Assembly: GCA_900768505.1 (NCBI GenBank)
Contig: CAAGED010000047.1
Coordinates: 7,096 to 71,095 of the forward strand
Length of the DNA: 64,000 nt
Direction: 5' to 3'
From: Lentisphaeria bacterium
Lineage (GTDB): Bacteria; Verrucomicrobiota; Lentisphaeria; Victivallales; Victivallaceae
Position 1 is the first letter of the stretch, and every line of letters begins with the position of its first letter. Of the stretch, positions 54,024 through 62,270 are shown piece after piece. Made by a program: the position numbers and the translations under genes. The notes below the pieces were generated by a model. That model worked only from the letters and a program-made list of their open reading frames with translations, was not told the DNA's origin and made no database searches.

Positions 54024-54695
54024 ATGCCGGAGAATATTTTGCCACAGGCAACCAATGCCGCCACTAACGGAGTTGCCGGAATTTCCTTTAGGCAGGAGAT
54101 TTTACGCAAAGCAGTGCACCTCAGCTCTTTGTGGATGGTGGCAGCAATCTGCCTGCTGCCGCGCTGGCCGCTGGCAATTGCTTTTGCAGTGGCGTTTGTG
54201 CTGAACATTCTGGTGGAGTTGGCCTACTCATACCAATTACCGGTAATCACGCCGCTGTATAAAATTTTTTTTGGTAAAATGCTGCGCAAAGAGGTCAAAC
54301 CCGGCCAATTGGTAGTCAGCGGCGGCCCATATGTGTGGGCGGCGGCGGCATTGGTGACCTCAATTTATCCCCGTCCGGCGGCGGCTGGCGCCCTGGCGGT
54401 AATGCTGCTGGGAGATACGGCGGCGGCATTGATTGGGCGTCGCTTCGGCAGGCACAAAACGGTTAACGGAAAATCCGTTGAAGGGGTTATTGCTTTCATC
54501 ATTGCGGGGATGCTGGGAGTTCTAGCCGTCAATTTATGCTTGAATGACGGCGTATTGAGTACCGCATACCTGATGTGGGCAATTCCAGGCGTAGTAGTGG
54601 CGGCGGCGGCGGAATTATTTGAAAAGCAGCTTCACTTGGACGACAACTTTTCGATTCCGCTGATTGCAGGATTTTTTCTCTGGTTGAGCTTGTAG
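54024..54695 (+). CDS. Dolichol-kinase/VTE5-like membrane phosphotransferase
   Basis: 223 residues with about six hydrophobic segments. Motif LLGDTAAALIGRRFGRHK followed by GKSVEG is that of the SEC59/DGK1/VTE5 CTP-dependent lipid kinase family (also annotated phosphatidate cytidylyltransferase). It would phosphorylate an isoprenoid or diacylglycerol alcohol in the inner membrane. Follows the HAD gene by 30 bases and precedes an ATPase gene by 4. Confidence 0.82.
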   Translation: MPENILPQATNAATNGVAGISFRQEILRKAVHLSSLWMVAAICLLPRWPLAIAFAVAFVLNILVELAYSYQLPVITPLYKIFFGKMLRKEVKPGQLVVSGGPYVWAAAALVTSIYPRPAAAGALAVMLLGDTAAALIGRRFGRHKTVNGKSVEGVIAFIIAGMLGVLAVNLCLNDGVLSTAYLMWAIPGVVVAAAAELFEKQLHLDDNFSIPLIAGFFLWLSL

Positions 54696-54699
54696 CAAG

Positions 54700-55596
54700 A
54701 TGAAAAGTTATCTTAAAGAGTTTTATTTACCAACTCCGGCGCAGGAAGATGAATTTGTGTGGAATACTTTTGGTTCCTGCAAATTGAATTGTTTCGCCTC
54801 AATTTATCCATTTAGGGTATTAAACGGCAAGGTCACCCGCTTGGATTTTGCGCCAATAACAATCTTTTATGGCGGTAACGGCTCCGGAAAAACCACGGTG
54901 CTGAATTTGATTGCCGAAAAATTGGCGGCGAAACGAATTTCCCCTTTCAATAAATCACCATTTTATCCAAATTATCTGGCCAACTGCCAAGCCGTTTCGA
55001 GTGAAGAACCGGAGGAAAAAATATTTATCGCCAGTGATGATGTTTTTCTCAGCATGCTGAACAGCCGGTTTGAAAATGAGTCAAACGACGCGCAACGCAA
55101 TAAACTGATAAAAAAAGGTCTTGACGGTAAAAGGAATTTGTCCCGCAGTGGCAGCACCGGCAGTTTTAAAATGCAATCACTTGACGATTATCAAAAGCTT
55201 TGCGAAGCAATTGAACTGAAGCAACTTTCGGTTTCCAGGTATGTAAAAAAACATATTCGAGCCGATATTAGGGAAGCCTCCAACGGGCAGTTGGCATTTC
55301 TCTTTTTTACCACTTCCATCCGGGAAGATTCGCTGGTGTTACTGGATGAACCGGAGAACAGCCTTTCGCCGACTCGCCAATTGGAGTTGGCACAATATTT
55401 GATTGACAGTGCAAGATTGGGTACCCAACTTATTATTGCCACCCACTCGCCCTTACTTCTGGCGTTGCCGGAGGCGAAAGTATACGATTTTGATTGCAAT
55501 CCGATAGCAGTGAAGCCTTGGTATAAACTGGAAAGTTCACGAATTTATTATGATTTTTTTCATAAACATGCCAAATATTTCGAGACTGAAAATTAA
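54700..55596 (+). CDS. AAA/ABC-type ATPase, cytoplasmic
   Basis: 298 residues. Walker A GGNGSGKT (58-65), an ABC-like signature EASNGQ (192-197), Walker B LVLLDEPENS (212-221) and a switch THSPLLL. There is no membrane segment and no fused nuclease. It resembles OLD/RecF-like ATPases annotated simply as AAA family ATPase. Only 4 bases follow the kinase-like gene stop; no defence partner adjoins it. Role unknown. Confidence 0.85.
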   Translation: MKSYLKEFYLPTPAQEDEFVWNTFGSCKLNCFASIYPFRVLNGKVTRLDFAPITIFYGGNGSGKTTVLNLIAEKLAAKRISPFNKSPFYPNYLANCQAVSSEEPEEKIFIASDDVFLSMLNSRFENESNDAQRNKLIKKGLDGKRNLSRSGSTGSFKMQSLDDYQKLCEAIELKQLSVSRYVKKHIRADIREASNGQLAFLFFTTSIREDSLVLLDEPENSLSPTRQLELAQYLIDSARLGTQLIIATHSPLLLALPEAKVYDFDCNPIAVKPWYKLESSRIYYDFFHKHAKYFETEN

Positions 55597-55634
55597 CTTT
55601 CAAGCTGTTGCAATCTGAAATTTACACAAAAAAA

Positions 55635-55668
55635 CACCGCACACATTAGTACGGTGCCTTTTCTTTTT
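55635..55668 (+). terminator. Bidirectional terminator between convergent genes
   Basis: Stem CACCG (55635-55639) / CGGTG (55652-55656) flanked by A-run on the left and TTTTCTTTTT on the right. It can end the plus-strand ATPase transcript and the minus-strand lipoprotein transcript. Confidence 0.6.
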
Positions 55669-55682
55669 CTACTACAAAAATA

Positions 55683-55883
55683 TTATTTTGCCGACTCCGC
55701 CGCCATTGGGCAACCTTTGCCATCCTTATTGTCCATCATAGGGCAGGATTTTTCCTGCTGCATCGAGGGACAATTTGCTTTTTTGCCATCGCAGCAATCA
55801 GCTTCCACGTCACGACACCAACTGCAACCGGCCACCGTCACCGAAACAACTCCGGCCATTACCAAAAGCATCCATGTTTTCAT
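55683..55883 (-). CDS. Cys/Met-rich small lipoprotein
   Basis: 66 residues. A hydrophobic start and lipobox VAGC (C20). The mature part of about 47 residues has seven cysteines including the anchor, with three repeats CPSM, CPMM and CPMA and CSWC, DCC pairs. The pattern suggests soft-metal (Cu, Ag, Zn) binding in the periplasm. No copper transporter nearby. Family not recognised. Confidence 0.8.
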   Translation of the reverse strand: MKTWMLLVMAGVVSVTVAGCSWCRDVEADCCDGKKANCPSMQQEKSCPMMDNKDGKGCPMAAESAK

Positions 55884-55975
55884 AATTTTTCTCCTGTTAT
55901 TTGGTTGCCGTAATTGGCAACTGATTAAATATTATCGCCAAATATAAAAAAGTCAAATGATAAAAACGCAACTAA

Positions 55976-56013
55976 CAAAAAAAATGCCGGTCATCCATCG
56001 ATAACCGACATTT
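55976..56013 (-). terminator. Intrinsic terminator after the GGGtGRT gene
   Basis: Minus-strand stem AAATGTCGGT (56013-56004) / ACCGGCATTT (55991-55982), one mismatch, then T-run to 55977. It follows the stop of the gene at 56069. Confidence 0.7.
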
Positions 56014-56068
56014 ATCCAATGCGTTGCATTGAATTTATAAACTTATAAAAAGTTTAGCGCCAACAATA

Positions 56069-57067
56069 TTATTTACTGGCCTCTTCAACTGCAACCGCAA
56101 TCGCTACTGATGCACCAACCATCGGGTTATTACCCATTCCGATCAAGCCCATCATTTCTACATGCGCCGGAACTGAAGATGAACCGGCAAACTGTGCGTC
56201 GCCATGCATTCTGCCCATGGTATCGGTCATACCGTAAGAGGCCGGACCAGCCGCCATGTTATCCGGGTGCAATGTGCGGCCGGTACCGCCGCCGGAAGCA
56301 ACTGAAAAATACTTGCGACCATTTTCAATTGCCCACTTCTTGTAAGTGCCGGCAACCGGATGCTGGAAGCGAGTCGGGTTAGTGGAATTACCAGTAATGG
56401 ACACATCCACCCCTTCATGACGCATAATTGCAACACCTTCGCTGACATCATCTGCGCCATAAACCTTTACCTTGGCTTTTTCGCCGTCGGAGAAGGCCTT
56501 TTCGCGGACAATCTTCAGCTCGCCGGTGTAATAATCATATTCAGTTTCAACACTGGTGAAGCCATTGATTCGGCTGATAATATAAGCGGCATCTTTGCCC
56601 AATCCGTTCAAAATAACCCGCAACGGCTCCTTGCGAACCTTATTTGCAGTACGGGCAATACCAATCGCACCCTCCGCCGCCGCAAATGATTCGTGACCGG
56701 CCAGGAAGCAGAAGCATTTGGTCTCTTCCATCAATAACATTGAGGCCAAATTACCATGTCCCAAACCAACGTCACGCTGATCAGCTACCGAACCGGGAAT
56801 GCAGAATGACTGCAAACCAATACCCAACACCTTGGCAGCCTCAACCGCACTGGTAACTCCGGTCTTAAACGCAATCGCCGCACCAACGGTATAAGCCCAT
56901 ACAGCATTTTCAAATGCGATCGGCTGAATGCCTTTCACAATCTTCTCTACGTCAACGCCCTTGGCCAAACAAATTTCACGCGCCTCTTCCAATGAAGCGA
57001 TGCCATATTTCTTGAGAGTCTTTTCAATACGGTCGATACGACGCTCATAACTTTCAAATGTAACCAT
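56069..57067 (-). CDS. GGGtGRT protein
   Basis: 332 residues. The family-naming motif GGGTGRT is at 259-265, followed by LHPDNMAAGPASYGM. RTANKVRKEP and an earlier GHGNLASMLLMEE are also clear. Function unknown; the protein is typically encoded next to a NifU-like scaffold, as here (14 bases downstream of it). AAGGAG precedes the ATG. A role in Fe-S or selenium/sulfur handling is inferred from the partner only. Confidence 0.85.
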   Translation of the reverse strand: MVTFESYERRIDRIEKTLKKYGIASLEEAREICLAKGVDVEKIVKGIQPIAFENAVWAYTVGAAIAFKTGVTSAVEAAKVLGIGLQSFCIPGSVADQRDVGLGHGNLASMLLMEETKCFCFLAGHESFAAAEGAIGIARTANKVRKEPLRVILNGLGKDAAYIISRINGFTSVETEYDYYTGELKIVREKAFSDGEKAKVKVYGADDVSEGVAIMRHEGVDVSITGNSTNPTRFQHPVAGTYKKWAIENGRKYFSVASGGGTGRTLHPDNMAAGPASYGMTDTMGRMHGDAQFAGSSSVPAHVEMMGLIGMGNNPMVGASVAIAVAVEEASK

Positions 57068-57081
57068 AATCGTATTACTCC

Positions 57082-57783
57082 TTATTCCTGACGGGGATCA
57101 ATGTACTTGACGGCATCAGCGAAACGGCCATAACTGGAAATATTTTTCTCATAAGCCTCTTTCACGTCGATACCCTTACGGATCGCTTCCATCATCTTGC
57201 CGAGGTGGACGAACTTATAACCGATGATTTCATTATTGCTGTCCAAACCGACCTGCAATACATATCCTTCGGCCATTTCCAGATAACGCGGCCCCTTTTC
57301 ACGAGTCGAGAACATCGTTCCAACCTGTGAACGCAAACCTTTGCCCAAATCTTCCAAACCGGCTCCGATCGGCAATCCGCCTTCTGAGAAAGCAGTCTGG
57401 GTGCGGCCGTAAACTATCTGTTTGAAAAGTTCGCGCATCGCAACGTTGATTGCATCGCAAACCAAGTCGCTGTTCAATGCTTCCAAAATGGTCTTGCCGG
57501 GGAGAATCTCCGCAGCCATCGCCGCAGAGTGAGTCATGCCTGAGCAGCCAAGTGTTTCAACCAATGCTTCTTCAATTACGCCATTTTTGACATTCAAAGT
57601 AAGCTTGCAGGCACCCTGCTGCGGAGCACACCAGCCAACGCCGTGCGTCAATCCGCTAATATCAGTAATCTGCTTTGCCTTTACCCACTTACCTTCCTCC
57701 GGAATCGGAGCGGGGCCGTGATTGGCGCCCTTGGCGACGCAGCACATCCGCTGCACCTCATGTGAACACTCTGCACAACTCAT
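57082..57783 (-). CDS. NifU/IscU-like iron-sulfur scaffold protein
   Basis: 233 residues from the ATG at 57783 (AAGGAG nine bases upstream; a frame to 57870 has no such site). CSHEVQRMCC at the N-terminus, then GWCAPQQGACK and GCSGMTHSAAMAAE are the scaffold-type cysteines. It is longer than IscU, with a C-terminal extension of about 90 residues. Paired with the GGGtGRT gene, likely one transcript. No cysteine desulfurase gene is near. Confidence 0.82.
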   Translation of the reverse strand: MSCAECSHEVQRMCCVAKGANHGPAPIPEEGKWVKAKQITDISGLTHGVGWCAPQQGACKLTLNVKNGVIEEALVETLGCSGMTHSAAMAAEILPGKTILEALNSDLVCDAINVAMRELFKQIVYGRTQTAFSEGGLPIGAGLEDLGKGLRSQVGTMFSTREKGPRYLEMAEGYVLQVGLDSNNEIIGYKFVHLGKMMEAIRKGIDVKEAYEKNISSYGRFADAVKYIDPRQE

Positions 57784-57942
57784 ATTGTGTGACTCCTTAA
57801 TTATGTTTATGAATCTAAACTGGTTCATTTTCGTATTCGATAAGATAACGCACCAAAGTACTTTTTTCAAGTATTTTGCATCAATAATGAGCCAATAAAT
57901 TAAAAAATTAAAACCATTGAACTTGATTTTGAATATTTAATG

Positions 57943-58797
57943 CTACTTGCGCACCCCGGATTGGCGTAAATATTCTTCCAGCAGCATCGGCCAGTCGGTT
58001 TGAATAATTTCAAAACCTTTGCGCACCAAATACCCCCAATGAGCATCCGGGCACTCCATAATCGCATGGTTATCATCGTGCCAGGCTGAAAGATTGAACT
58101 TGCCGCCTAATGCAATGGCATTGCCCCAACGGTAGATTTTCTCCTGCTTCAAGCGCTCAAAAAACTTATCTTCCACCATTGCACTCGCCTCGGAATCAAA
58201 AATAATTTCAATCGCCACGATGTTAATATCGTATTCCTTGAAAATATCCAATTCCAGCGGAGAATACATTATCGGCATGAACATATACGGCAAATCAGCT
58301 GCCGCCAAATGCTTCAGCGCCGTCAGATCCTGCGGGCTCTTGAACAACAACTGATCTGCCATATCATGCCGAGCCATTACCGGAAACAACCGATCCCAAT
58401 ATCTCCAGGAACGATCCACATTCACCAGGCACTTGCGGCTCTTCAAATCCTCCAACATATCATCCAATTTGGTCACCTTGCAACCTGGAACCGCATTGGT
58501 GTTTTTGAAAATAAGCTCATCCACCTCCGCCTTAGTCATGGCGGTAATATTTTTAGCAACTCCGAAAAGCCGCAACTCCATTCCGTCATGCACGGTGTAA
58601 AAATTACCGTCCAAATCTGAAGCAATATCAATTTCAATCATATCAGCCTTCTGACGAATTGCCGCCGCATTGCTGAATGGAGAATTTTCCATAATATCCC
58701 CGCCGGACGATCCACGGTGAGCGGCAATCAACACCTTTTTATTGGCTACTTCCGCATCCAGCCGCTCACGAATTTTTCCTGCCAATCGCATATCCAT
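57943..58797 (-). CDS. Glycerophosphodiester phosphodiesterase family protein
   Basis: 284 residues. H27 in AAHRGSSGG, E37-N38, E55 and D57 in IEIDIAS and H70-D71 in VHDGME are the GDPD metal and acid/base sites. No signal peptide. It hydrolyses glycerophosphodiesters or related substrates. In saccharolytic PVC bacteria such genes sit in polysaccharide loci, and here an FAD oxidoreductase precedes it by 38 bases. Confidence 0.88.
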   Translation of the reverse strand: MDMRLAGKIRERLDAEVANKKVLIAAHRGSSGGDIMENSPFSNAAAIRQKADMIEIDIASDLDGNFYTVHDGMELRLFGVAKNITAMTKAEVDELIFKNTNAVPGCKVTKLDDMLEDLKSRKCLVNVDRSWRYWDRLFPVMARHDMADQLLFKSPQDLTALKHLAAADLPYMFMPIMYSPLELDIFKEYDINIVAIEIIFDSEASAMVEDKFFERLKQEKIYRWGNAIALGGKFNLSAWHDDNHAIMECPDAHWGYLVRKGFEIIQTDWPMLLEEYLRQSGVRK

Positions 58798-58835
58798 AAA
58801 ATCAATTTCCTCAAATTTTTTTTAAGTTTTAGGTG

Positions 58836-60140
58836 TTATACTTCCACGCCATATTTGGCTAATACCTGTTGAATTTCATGCACATCCACCCGACGAACCG
58901 CCAAATGATGTTTAACCGCCAACGCCGCCGCCACGCCGCACCCCTCGCCGATTCCGGCGCAGATTGGCATCACACGATAATTTGAATGCGCCTTATGAGT
59001 ACCGGAAATATTTCTTCCAGCCAGCAGCAATCCTTCCACTCCCAGCGGCAGCGAACAACGATAAGGAATTGTATATTGCCCCTTGGCTTTAAAGTGACGC
59101 TGCGCACCATTTTTATCCAGGCCGGCTCCATCAAGATTGTGAATATCAAAATTAAAAGCGTTTCTGGTTGTTATCCAATCGTCAAAAACCCGTGCCTCCA
59201 CAATATCCTCCGCCGTGAGGGTGTATTCTCCCTTAAAGTGGCGGGTTTCGCGTACACCCACATTAGCAGCAGCATTCAACGGATAACATTTTTCATAACC
59301 GGGAGCATACTCCCGCAGAAAATCAATAATCTTCGGAATCTGCCGCGCGCAGGCGATTTCAGCCCGACTTAATGCAAAGCCATCCGTGGCATCAATATCA
59401 ATTTGGTTGGTCATGTTCACCACCACCAAGCCGTTTATGGTGGATGGGTAAAGCAGCACATGACCGGCCGGATGCGGCAGAATTTTTCGAGCCAGCGACT
59501 GCAACTCCCCCTTGGGGGTATCCACCAGTGTTTCAAACGAACCAGGAAAGACCGCCCGGCTGAAATCCACACCGCCAATTTTAAACATCAAAGTAACCGG
59601 CTGCATCTTATTGTCCTCTTCCCGGCCCAACTGGAATTCAACTCCGGCCGAGCAGGCCACATCACCATCGCCGGTGCAATCGATTACCACCTTGCCGGCA
59701 ATGGCACTGCGTCCTGATTTGTTTTCGATAATTACGCCGCAGACCTTATTGCCGTCCATCATGGCACCGGAGATGTGGGTGCGCAAAAGCACATCCACCT
59801 TGTTTTCCGCCATTAAATCCAAAATCACCAGCTTTTGTTTTTCATGATTAATTATGTGCGGCGCCGAATCAATATCATTCTCCATCGGCCATTTATCTGC
59901 CCGGCAACGCCGGAGAATTTCCCGGTACACACTGGAGCTTGAAGTTCCCACCCAATGAGACATTCCCCCTGGAATGGCCATGCCGCCCAAGGCGTTTTGG
60001 TCATCAATAATGATGGTTTTTGCCCCCTCCCGAGCGGCGCCAATTGCGGCACCAATTCCGGCCGGTCCGCCGCCGGCCACTACAACATCGTACTCCGCCA
60101 CCACCGGAATATCCCGAGCAATCTCATGAAATGTCTGCAT
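58836..60140 (-). CDS. FAD-dependent oxidoreductase (FAD_oxidored family)
   Basis: 434 residues from the ATG at 60140, which has GGAG six bases upstream (an ATG at 60155 is also in frame). VVVAGGGPAGIGAAIGAAR binds FAD; GGMAIPGG and VIDCTGDGDVAC follow. The family is frequent in carbohydrate-degradation loci of Lentisphaerae and Planctomycetes; substrate unknown. No signal peptide. Confidence 0.9.
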   Translation of the reverse strand: MQTFHEIARDIPVVAEYDVVVAGGGPAGIGAAIGAAREGAKTIIIDDQNALGGMAIPGGMSHWVGTSSSSVYREILRRCRADKWPMENDIDSAPHIINHEKQKLVILDLMAENKVDVLLRTHISGAMMDGNKVCGVIIENKSGRSAIAGKVVIDCTGDGDVACSAGVEFQLGREEDNKMQPVTLMFKIGGVDFSRAVFPGSFETLVDTPKGELQSLARKILPHPAGHVLLYPSTINGLVVVNMTNQIDIDATDGFALSRAEIACARQIPKIIDFLREYAPGYEKCYPLNAAANVGVRETRHFKGEYTLTAEDIVEARVFDDWITTRNAFNFDIHNLDGAGLDKNGAQRHFKAKGQYTIPYRCSLPLGVEGLLLAGRNISGTHKAHSNYRVMPICAGIGEGCGVAAALAVKHHLAVRRVDVHEIQQVLAKYGVEV

Positions 60141-60215
60141 TATCGTCTCCATCATATTTTTATTTGTAAAAGTAAAATCTCATATTAAATTACTAAATCA
60201 AAATGCGCCACTCCA

Positions 60216-60260
60216 CAAAAAACAAGGAGTGTCACACTAATTCACTTAATGTAACACTCC
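60216..60260 (-). terminator. Intrinsic terminator after the prepilin gene
   Basis: Minus-strand stem GGAGTGTTACA (60260-60250) / TGTGACACTCC (60236-60226), one mismatch, then TTGTTTTTTG. It ends the transcript of the gene at 60392-61150. Confidence 0.7.
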
Positions 60261-60391
60261 ATATCATAAAATCAAAAGCAATGCGGCAAAATAAATTGTT
60301 TTTTAACTGACGTCCACTTTAATACATCGGCATGGCTTTATTCGCTCAGTCACTCAAATGCAATACCGCATGTGTCATAAAACTTCAACGG

Positions 60392-61150
60392 TTAACGATA
60401 TTCCGGCATCAGCTCGCTGCCCCAGACATCGCTCCAACCCATGGCTTCCTGAGTTTCTGTATAATCCGGAATTTCCATCAAATTACCGTAAACATCATAA
60501 TCACGATCCTCATACCGATGCTGCGCCACCCGGCCATTCAAATAAAGGAAGTTTCCGCTGCCACCATTCAAGCCGCGTACGCCGTAACGTTTGTAGCCAT
60601 TGATTTCGATATCGCCGACCTTGGCTTTCATGCCGTGCCGCCAGCGAACCGTATTCCAGTTGCTGCCCAACGGATAGTTGCCATGACCATCGCCCATCAA
60701 AATCAAATCCTCATAGCGATGCAGCCGATTATTGTGTTTCCACAAAAACAATCCGCGGTTAACGTTATAGTCACTGCCGATAGGATCATTGCTTTCAATG
60801 GCGCTGTTGCCGCCGGTGTTGACCGCCTCATGAATCGGACTGGAGGAGGGACAATTGTTGACACCGGTTTTCTCCGATGAGATTCCCTGCTGAGCCAACC
60901 GGTATAACATATGGTGTTCAAATGCCTGATCGTTTGGACCTTCGGTGCGAATGCCAAACGGCGGCAGATGCTCTGTCTCATTTTGATAGAGCGTAATCAT
61001 ACTTAAATATACCTTGAGATTAGACGTACAGGAAGTAGTTTTCGCCTGCTCCCGCGCCGAAGCCAAGTTCGGAATCAGAATTGATGCCAAAATTGAAATA
61101 ATGGCAATCACCACCAACAGCTCAATAAGAGTGAATTTTTTTAATTTCAT
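60392..61150 (-). CDS. PulG-like type II/IV prepilin, copy A
   Basis: 252 residues. Prepilin signal KKFTLIELLVVIAIISILAS: the cleavage site before F at position 6, E at mature +5, hydrophobic helix to about residue 26. The C-terminal domain shares NFLYLNGRVAQH and WSDVWGSELMPEYR with copy B; about 70% identical overall by eye, with a variable region at about 70-135. Substrate of a prepilin peptidase that is not in the window. Such short prepilins are expanded in Lentisphaerae. Confidence 0.9.
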   Translation of the reverse strand: MKLKKFTLIELLVVIAIISILASILIPNLASAREQAKTTSCTSNLKVYLSMITLYQNETEHLPPFGIRTEGPNDQAFEHHMLYRLAQQGISSEKTGVNNCPSSSPIHEAVNTGGNSAIESNDPIGSDYNVNRGLFLWKHNNRLHRYEDLILMGDGHGNYPLGSNWNTVRWRHGMKAKVGDIEINGYKRYGVRGLNGGSGNFLYLNGRVAQHRYEDRDYDVYGNLMEIPDYTETQEAMGWSDVWGSELMPEYR

Positions 61151-61253
61151 AATATACCAAGTAAAAAAAATTATGTTTAAATATATGACAATAAATCCTT
61201 CTGCAGATATAATACACCCAAACCGGGTATTTGCAAAACATCAAAACAAATAT

Positions 61254-62006
61254 TTATCTATATTCGGGCATCAGTTCATTTCCCCAAACATCGCTCCACC
61301 CCATTGCCTCCTGGTTTTCGGTATAATCCGGGATCTCCATCAGATTGCCGTAAACATCATAATCTCGGTCTTCATATTTGTGTTGCGCCACTTTGCCGTT
61401 TAAATATAAAAAATTACCGGTTCCGCCATCTAATCCACGCGTCATGAAAGTATTATTGCCGTACTTAACTTCGCCGGATTTAACTTTCATGCCATGCCGC
61501 CAACGGACCGTATTCCAATTACTGCCCAATGGATAATTGCCATGACCGTCGCCCATTAAAATCAAATCCTCGTATTTTTGCAGGTATTTATTGTGCTTCA
61601 TCAGAAAAAGCCCCCGGTTGACATTGTAATCACTGCCGTAAACTTTCAACGCCGACAAGGAATCAGCATTGCTTATCGGGGCTACTTCGTGAATTGGATT
61701 GGAGGACGGGCATACCGTCATCTTGCCGTCACTTACCACGCCGGCCGCCCCCATTCGATACACCATGTGATGTTCAAACGCCTGATCATTCGGGCCTTCA
61801 GAACGCACTCCAAACGGCGGCATAATATTATACTCGTTGAGATACATGGTTATTCCGGTAAGATGCGCTTTTAAGTTGGCAGTACAGGCGGTGGTTTTTG
61901 CCTGTTCCTTAGCCGATGCCAAATTTGGAATCAATATGGAGGCCAGAATAGAGATGATCGCAATTACCACCAGCAGCTCAATCAGGGTAAACCTTTTTGT
62001 TTTCAT
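61254..62006 (-). CDS. PulG-like type II/IV prepilin, copy B
   Basis: 250 residues. Same architecture as copy A, with signal MKTKRFTLIELLVVIAIISI. YEDLILMGDGHGNYPLGSNW and the C-terminal half are nearly identical to copy A, whereas about 70-135 differ. Tandem duplication 103 bases upstream of copy A on the same strand, probably one transcript. Likely surface-exposed. Confidence 0.9.
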   Translation of the reverse strand: MKTKRFTLIELLVVIAIISILASILIPNLASAKEQAKTTACTANLKAHLTGITMYLNEYNIMPPFGVRSEGPNDQAFEHHMVYRMGAAGVVSDGKMTVCPSSNPIHEVAPISNADSLSALKVYGSDYNVNRGLFLMKHNKYLQKYEDLILMGDGHGNYPLGSNWNTVRWRHGMKVKSGEVKYGNNTFMTRGLDGGTGNFLYLNGKVAQHKYEDRDYDVYGNLMEIPDYTENQEAMGWSDVWGNELMPEYR

Positions 62007-62270
62007 GATACCGTCTGAAAATCCTTTTTTAACTTTTTTTACTCATCAGGCTTAATCATCGTCAGTATAACAACTTGGACATTCAAATCCTACGTTGTAA
62101 AATCTACATATATTATACGCTCTCAAAACAAAAAAAGTGTGGCTTTTCTTTATTTTTTTTGATATTTTTTATTTGAGTTCAAGATATTGCAATTTTAGTT
62201 GAAAAAACAACATTTTTATGATATCTTAATATTGAAAAAAACACACTCAAAAAGCAAAAAGCATAAAAAC

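Noticed and set aside
54700..55596. AAA ATPase as part of a defence system
   Set aside because: No nuclease, toxin or other partner adjoins it; neighbours are HAD and lipid-kinase genes.
57784..57870. N-terminal extension of the NifU-like protein
   Set aside because: AAGGAG precedes the ATG at 57783; the extra residues show no family match.
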